Shown in pieces: positions 24,032 to 28,092 of a stretch of DNA of 28,092 nucleotides. The position numbers were made by a program, and so were the translations under genes. Under the pieces are notes generated by a model. The model was given only the letters and a program-made list of their open reading frames with translations, had not been told where the DNA came from and ran no database searches. Within the stretch, counting starts at the first letter, position 1. The number at the start of each line of letters is the position of its first letter. This DNA comes from Kordiimonadaceae bacterium (GTDB lineage Bacteria > Pseudomonadota > Alphaproteobacteria > Sphingomonadales > Kordiimonadaceae), in the NCBI GenBank assembly GCA_014238195.1, contig JABABO010000345.1:1-28092 (forward strand), given 5' to 3'.

Positions 24032-24558
24032 GATGTTTTCCCTTGTTCTTGTTCCTTGAAGTCGCTGTCTGGTTTTTCCTTATCCAGCAGGGTTTTTAAT
24101 GCGGCTTGCTCTTTGGCGCTTAAGGGCTGTGGCTGGGATGTGTTTCGGGCTACAGTCCGTCGCTGACTAATCATTACATAAGCGAGCATAAATAAAAATA
24201 AAATGGGGCTAAGCCATAAAAATAGCGTTCCACCTTTAAAGGGCGGTTTTAGTAAAACCCAATCACCATAACGATCAACTAGGTACGCTTTTACATCAGA
24301 ATCGTCCTTACCCGCAGCGATTTGTTCGCGCACTACGCCCCGCAAATCTTGCGCAAGCTCAGCGTTACTATCAACAATCGATTGGTTTTGACACACAAGG
24401 CAACGTATTTCTTGCATCAAAATACGGGCACGGGCTTCCTGAACTGGATCGTCTAGCATTTGTTCATCGACAGCTACACCCTGCGCGGCAAAACTAAAGG
24501 CCAACACAGTCATCATCAAGCATAGTGATTGGTATGTTAGCTTTAATAAAGACTTCAT
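24028..24558 (-). CDS. ccmH: Cytochrome c maturation protein CcmH (CcmL/CycL type)
   Basis: This 176-residue protein has a signal peptide (LMMTVLAFSFAAQGVA), the thiol motif RCLVCQNQSI (C53, C56) and the helical bundle SNAELAQDLRGVVREQIAAG. YLVDRYGDWVLLKPPFKG leads to a C-terminal membrane helix (LFLWLSPILFLFMLAYVMI). It keeps the apocytochrome CxxCH motif reduced for heme ligation. The C-terminal TPR domain found in E. coli CcmH is absent; here that role is on the separate CcmI. Both ends overlap neighbours by ATGA. Confidence 0.94.
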   Translation of the reverse strand: MKSLLKLTYQSLCLMMTVLAFSFAAQGVAVDEQMLDDPVQEARARILMQEIRCLVCQNQSIVDSNAELAQDLRGVVREQIAAGKDDSDVKAYLVDRYGDWVLLKPPFKGGTLFLWLSPILFLFMLAYVMISQRRTVARNTSQPQPLSAKEQAALKTLLDKEKPDSDFKEQEQGKTS

Positions 24559-25082
24559 TGTTCAACCTTTTCCAATGCTGCAAAAACCTTAGCTAGGGCT
24601 GCCTCCCCAACCACAGGACCCCAGTGGCGGTAACGAATAATACCATTTGCATCCACAATAAAAGTTTCAGGTACGCCTGTAACGCCAAAATCAATGCCCG
24701 TGCGACCGCGTTCATCACTGATACTCAGCATATATGGGTCACCCAGCTCATTTAAAAATCGCAAGGACGCTTGCGGGGTATCCTTGTAGCTCACACCAAT
24801 TATTGGAATGCCCCTTTGCTTTAAATTGATCAAACTATCATGCTCAGCACGGCACGGCACACACCAGCTGGCAAAAAAATTAACAATATACGGGGTGTCG
24901 CTGGGCAAATCGCTATCGCTGATTATTGGTTTATCAGCAATCAATGCTGGTAAGCTGAAAGCGGGTATCGGTTTATCAATCAGGGCGCTTTTTAATTCTT
25001 TTGGGTTTCGCTCGCTACTCATCATAGCTGCAAATAATATTACGAGGCCTGCGAAAGAAATGAAAGGGATAAATCTGTTCAT
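24555..25082 (-). CDS. ccmG: Thiol:disulfide interchange protein CcmG/DsbE
   Basis: This 175-residue membrane-anchored periplasmic thioredoxin-like protein has an N-terminal anchor (FIPFISFAGLVILFAAMM), the DsbE-type PIPAFSLPALI, the redox site FFASWCVPCRAEHDSL (C74, C77), the IIGVSYKD strand, and the cis-proline loop TGVPETFIVDANG. It passes reducing power toward CcmH and apocytochrome c. The ATG at 25082 overlaps the ccmF stop (ATGA), and its own stop overlaps ccmH in the same way. Confidence 0.95.
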   Translation of the reverse strand: MNRFIPFISFAGLVILFAAMMSSERNPKELKSALIDKPIPAFSLPALIADKPIISDSDLPSDTPYIVNFFASWCVPCRAEHDSLINLKQRGIPIIGVSYKDTPQASLRFLNELGDPYMLSISDERGRTGIDFGVTGVPETFIVDANGIIRYRHWGPVVGEAALAKVFAALEKVEQ

Positions 25083-27022
25083 GAGGCGGCCCCCAGCCTT
25101 AAACGGCGATCAGATAAGGATAGTAAACCCCCAACACACATCAGCATTGCCCCAAGCCATAGAAAGGAAACAAACGGTTTATAATATAGTCTCACCGAAA
25201 ACCGTTTTCCGCCAGCAGCTTCGCCGATCACAGCATATAAATCACCGTGCCACATAGGGTGGATTGATGCTTCTGTGGTGTTGGTCACGGGATGGGCATA
25301 TACACGGTCTTCTGGCGCTAAGTTTGCCACCGAACGCCCCGCTTTTATAACATCAAAATGTCCACGGATTGCGGTAAAATTTGGCCCAACAATCGGTTCA
25401 ACACCGTTAAATATAAATGTATAACCAGCAACATCTGTGCTCTCACCCGCTTGCATAAGTTCAAGCTTTTCAACTGTCCAAGCTTCGGACACTGTGACAC
25501 CAAGCAACACCAAACCTACCCCCAAATGCGCCAGCGACATGCCAAAGTGCGCCCGTGGTAAATTCAGTAACCTAGCCAGCGCTTTAGCGGGGTGTTCAAA
25601 CAGCTTTATGCGGTGTGCCAGTTCCATTAGGACAGAGCCCATTAACCATGCAGCAAGCATCAAGCCAAATGCTGTTAAAATTTGGTTGCCCATTGTCGCC
25701 CAAATTGTGCCTAAAAAAACCATCAAAGCCACGATAAATATCGGCAATAATCGTATAGCCGCTTTGCTAAGGTGGCCTCGCTTCCAAGATAAAAGTGGTC
25801 CGAAACCAAGGGCTATTATCAAAGGGCTAACGAGCATAATCGTAGCGAAATTAAAAAAGGGCGGTCCAACAGAAATTTGGCTGCCGTCATAGGCTTCCAG
25901 CATTAAAGGGTAAAGGGTTCCCACAAGAACAACCGCTGCAAAGGTTGACAACAACACATTATTAACAATCAAGGCGCTTTCCCGCGCTGTTAGCCCAAAC
26001 AAGCCCCCTAGCGTTAAACGCGGCACACGCCAAGCATAAAGCGCCAGCGAGCCGCCCACGACAATCGCTAAAAAAGCTAAAATAAATATGCCACGCGCTG
26101 GGTCGCTAGCAAAGGCATGGACGCTGGTGATCACACCAGAACGAACCAAAAATGTTCCCAAGAGCGAAAAGGAAAAAGCAACAATGGCCAGCAATATGGT
26201 CCAGCTTTTTAGTGCACCGCGTTTTTCAACGACAATCGCGCTATGAAGTAGGGCGGTCGCAACCAGCCACGGCATAAAACTTGCGTTTTCAACGGGGTCC
26301 CAAAACCACCATCCCCCCCAACCAAGCTCATAATAAGCCCACCATGATCCAAGCGCTATTCCAGCCGTTAAGAACATCCAAGCTGTTAGGGTCCACGGTC
26401 GTACCCAACGCGCCCAAGCTGGGTTTACATCACCTTCAAGCAGTGCAGCAACCGCAAAGGAAAAAGCAATAGATAGACCCACATACCCCAAATATAATAA
26501 GGGGGGGTGAAACACAAGGCCAGGGTCCTGCAACAACGGATTTAAACCATTGCCTTCAAGGGCAGCGGGTATTAAGCGGTCAAACGGGTTGCTCGTGAAT
26601 AAAATAAACAACAAAAAACCCACAGCCAGCAGACATTGCACACCAAGAACCCGCGCCCTAAATGTATCAGGTAAACGCTTACCGCGCAGGGCCACAGCAG
26701 CTGCGAACAGGCTTAGCATCAATACCCACAGCATCAGGCTGCCTTCGTGATTGCCCCACACCCCTGCAATTTTATACATCATCGGTTTTAAGGTATGGCT
26801 GTTGGCTGCCACAACCCGCACCGAAAAGTCACTGATATAAAACAGATACGTCAAGCATAGGAACGAGATCAAGCTTGCAGTAAATTGCGCGTAAGCAGCC
26901 CCACTTCCCAGCGCCATCAAACGTTTGTTACCTTTTGCAGCGCCTATAAGGGGACCCAAAGCACCCAGACAAGCAAATCCTAAAGCCATGATCAGGGCAA
27001 AATGGCCTAGCTCTGCAATCAT
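25079..27022 (-). CDS. ccmF: Cytochrome c maturation/heme lyase subunit CcmF
   Basis: This 647-residue polytopic membrane protein transfers heme from CcmE to apocytochrome c together with CcmH and CcmI. It has the start MIAELGHFALIMALGFAC, the histidine-containing WGNHEGSLMLW, FHPPLLYLGYVGLSIAF, the WWD heme-handling motif GWGGWWFWDPVENASF (about 234-249), FLVRSGVITSVHAFASD and a C-terminal helix pair. I chose the ATG at 27022 because it overlaps the ccmE stop by ATGA like the other junctions and fits the family start; a TTG at 27055 would add 11 residues. Confidence 0.96.
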   Translation of the reverse strand: MIAELGHFALIMALGFACLGALGPLIGAAKGNKRLMALGSGAAYAQFTASLISFLCLTYLFYISDFSVRVVAANSHTLKPMMYKIAGVWGNHEGSLMLWVLMLSLFAAAVALRGKRLPDTFRARVLGVQCLLAVGFLLFILFTSNPFDRLIPAALEGNGLNPLLQDPGLVFHPPLLYLGYVGLSIAFSFAVAALLEGDVNPAWARWVRPWTLTAWMFLTAGIALGSWWAYYELGWGGWWFWDPVENASFMPWLVATALLHSAIVVEKRGALKSWTILLAIVAFSFSLLGTFLVRSGVITSVHAFASDPARGIFILAFLAIVVGGSLALYAWRVPRLTLGGLFGLTARESALIVNNVLLSTFAAVVLVGTLYPLMLEAYDGSQISVGPPFFNFATIMLVSPLIIALGFGPLLSWKRGHLSKAAIRLLPIFIVALMVFLGTIWATMGNQILTAFGLMLAAWLMGSVLMELAHRIKLFEHPAKALARLLNLPRAHFGMSLAHLGVGLVLLGVTVSEAWTVEKLELMQAGESTDVAGYTFIFNGVEPIVGPNFTAIRGHFDVIKAGRSVANLAPEDRVYAHPVTNTTEASIHPMWHGDLYAVIGEAAGGKRFSVRLYYKPFVSFLWLGAMLMCVGGLLSLSDRRLRLGAAS

Positions 27023-27477
27023 TTTGCGTACATCCCAGCGCTTGGATGTTGGCAAGCATCAGTATTTTTTGGCATCGTCCCTGGGGCGGCGTAATTTTCA
27101 TCGTGCTTGGCAAGAACTGTGCTGGCGATAAACACTTTATCATCGTTTAACGACCCTTCGATCACAACACCTTGGCCTTCACGAAACAAATCTGGCAACA
27201 AACCTTTAAAGCGCACCGGCTGATCCGTCACACAATCAGTCACCGTGAAATGATACGTTAGGCCATCTTCTGCGCGGCTGAGCGAACCTTTGTCCACCAG
27301 CCCACCCAAACGAAAATACTGACCCGACTTCATGTCCTTTTCACTAATCTCAGACGGCTGCAAGAACAAATTGACGCTGTCACCACCGAGCGCATAAAAT
27401 ACCAGTCCAACTGCAGAAAACAGAATAAATAGCGCACTCGTTATAATCACTATACGCTGATTTTTACGGGTTTTCAT
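27019..27477 (-). CDS. ccmE: Heme chaperone CcmE
   Basis: This 152-residue periplasmic heme chaperone has an N-terminal anchor (IVIITSALFILFSAVGLVFY) and an OB-fold body (FRLGGLVDKGSLSR, TYHFTVTDC, VRFKGLLPDLFREGQGVVIE). The covalent heme-binding histidine is H125 in VLAKHDENY, with the following tyrosine Y129. It takes heme from CcmC and delivers it to CcmF. The ATG at 27477 has AAGG about 9 nt upstream. It lies 28 nt after ccmD, the only ccm junction here without overlap. Confidence 0.97.
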   Translation of the reverse strand: MKTRKNQRIVIITSALFILFSAVGLVFYALGGDSVNLFLQPSEISEKDMKSGQYFRLGGLVDKGSLSRAEDGLTYHFTVTDCVTDQPVRFKGLLPDLFREGQGVVIEGSLNDDKVFIASTVLAKHDENYAAPGTMPKNTDACQHPSAGMYAK

Positions 27478-27505
27478 GTGTATGGCCTTAACTGAGACAT
27501 ATCGG

Positions 27506-27670
27506 TTAATCGTGTTTACGACTGAGTTTTAATTCATCGGCTTTTGCGCTTAAACGTTTCGCTTTTACTTTTGAAGACACCAGCATTACGGTCAGCGCAC
27601 TGACTGAAATACCGTAAGCTAACCAGACAAACACACCGTAGCCCCCCATTTCAAAAAAATCAGTCATCAT
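27506..27670 (-). CDS. ccmD: Heme exporter protein CcmD
   Basis: This small 54-residue protein has a single membrane segment (GVFVWLAYGISVSALTVMLV) and a basic, Lys-rich C terminus (SSKVKAKRLSAKADELKLSR), as in CcmD, which helps release heme-loaded CcmE from the CcmABC complex. The start is one of two tandem ATGs (27670 or 27667) preceded by AAGGTGG; the first overlaps the ccmC stop as ATGA. A longer frame upstream only reads through ccmC in another frame. Confidence 0.92.
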   Translation of the reverse strand: MMTDFFEMGGYGVFVWLAYGISVSALTVMLVSSKVKAKRLSAKADELKLSRKHD

Positions 27671-28092
27671 GTCGCCACCTTTTGATCTATATTGTCTAGT
27701 TTGCTGTGTATTTTGGCACGGCGCAGGCTTTTGATTTTGCGATGGCTCATTTCTGCCTGAATACGAATTAGCCACACCACAATAAAATATGCCTGATAGG
27801 CCAACGCCATCACTAGAAGCGGGATTAACATTTCGCTCGGCATCGACGGACCACCGATTTTAAGCGTGCTGGAGGGTTGATGCAACGTAGACCACCAATC
27901 AACCGAAAATTTGATAATGGGAATATTCACAACCCCGACAAGCGCAAGGATAGAAGCAGCTTGCCCTGCTTTTTCTTCGTTATCCATCGCCGACCAAATC
28001 GCCATATAACCCAAGTATAAAAAGAAAAGCACTAACACACTGGTTAACCGTCCATCCCATACCCAATAAGTACCCCACATGGGTTTGCCCCA
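27667..28092 (-). CDS. ccmC: Heme exporter protein CcmC, C-terminal part (truncated by window end)
   Basis: The frame is open through the last base of the window, so the N-terminal part lies outside; 141 codons and the TGA are visible. Reading in from the edge gives WGKPMWGTYWVWDGRLTS, the WWD-type heme-binding signature of CcmC, then helices LVLFFLYLGYMAIW and AASILALVGVVNIPIIKFSV, the heme-ligand histidine region WWSTLHQPSS, and a last helix LIPLLVMALAYQAYFIVVWL. CcmC loads heme onto CcmE. The apparent ATG at 28080 is internal. Confidence 0.95.
   Translation of the reverse strand, partial: WGKPMWGTYWVWDGRLTSVLVLFFLYLGYMAIWSAMDNEEKAGQAASILALVGVVNIPIIKFSVDWWSTLHQPSSTLKIGGPSMPSEMLIPLLVMALAYQAYFIVVWLIRIQAEMSHRKIKSLRRAKIHSKLDNIDQKVAT

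Noticed and set aside
24808..25892. Plus-strand frames of about 150 codons opposite ccmG/ccmF
   Set aside because: Both lie opposite well-supported ccm genes and show no domain or start signal of their own.
27671..27775. Longer CcmD frame starting at 27775
   Set aside because: It overlaps ccmC coding sequence in another frame, and AAGGTGG plus the ATGA junction place the start at 27670.
1..28092. CRISPR arrays, transposons, prophage genes, tRNA or rRNA
   Set aside because: No regular spaced repeats, transposase or integrase motifs, or cloverleaf/rRNA signatures were seen on either strand.

Overview
The window reads as a chromosomal segment from an alphaproteobacterium of moderate to low GC (mid-40s percent by eye). 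Two things point there. The gene neighbourhood moeB / dUTPase / coaBC / ubiB / ubiE // mutM / enoyl-CoA hydratase / rpsT / dnaA is a classic alphaproteobacterial layout. Family details also fit: an IalB-family protein beside rlmN, the alphaproteobacterial type of MutM zinc finger, and a System I cytochrome c maturation cluster. The order cannot be fixed from the window; a low-GC marine lineage (Kordiimonadales or Rhodospirillales-like) is a guess. Almost everything is core housekeeping. I see no insertion sequence, prophage, CRISPR array, tRNA or rRNA.

Region 1 (1-6191): the 3' end of prephenate dehydratase (pheA, +) meets a minus-strand run read as ubiE > ubiB > coaBC > dut > moeB > dsrE-like. 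The run makes ubiquinone (ubiE, ubiB), coenzyme A (coaBC) and dUMP (dUTPase), and activates a sulfur-carrier protein (moeB, with a DsrE-like protein 3 nt downstream). Two things stand out. CoaBC carries an N-terminal helix-turn-helix-like extension and appears to be read from a leaderless promoter. The dUTPase is the dimeric all-alpha type, sitting where the trimeric Dut is normally found.

Region 2 (6192-11137, +): mutM, a small exported protein, an enoyl-CoA hydratase, rpsT with a good promoter and a clear terminator, then a 591-nt spacer and dnaA. No cluster of DnaA boxes is visible in the spacer, so I do not call oriC here.

Region 3 (11138-15949): a GNAT acetyltransferase and oligopeptidase B (minus) diverge from a Xaa-Pro aminopeptidase (+), giving a small peptide-degradation locus.

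Region 4 (15950-20940, -): argG with a strong promoter, rlmN, an IalB-family secreted protein and an MFS exporter. A strong 18-bp-arm hairpin lies between pepP and argG, and a tandem duplication of about 20 bp lies in the rlmN leader.

Region 5 (21016-28092): septation protein A (yciB/ispZ, +), then minus strand: the System I cytochrome c maturation operon ccmC(partial)-D-E-F-G-H-I, a small Q/A/S-rich protein of unknown function and a Nudix hydrolase. Five of the six ccm junctions are 4-nt ATGA overlaps. ccmA and ccmB are not in the window.

I found no convincing wholly new system. The best leads are the HTH-CoaBC fusion, the dUTPase displacement, the moeB-dsrE pair and several short direct or inverted repeats in leader regions.
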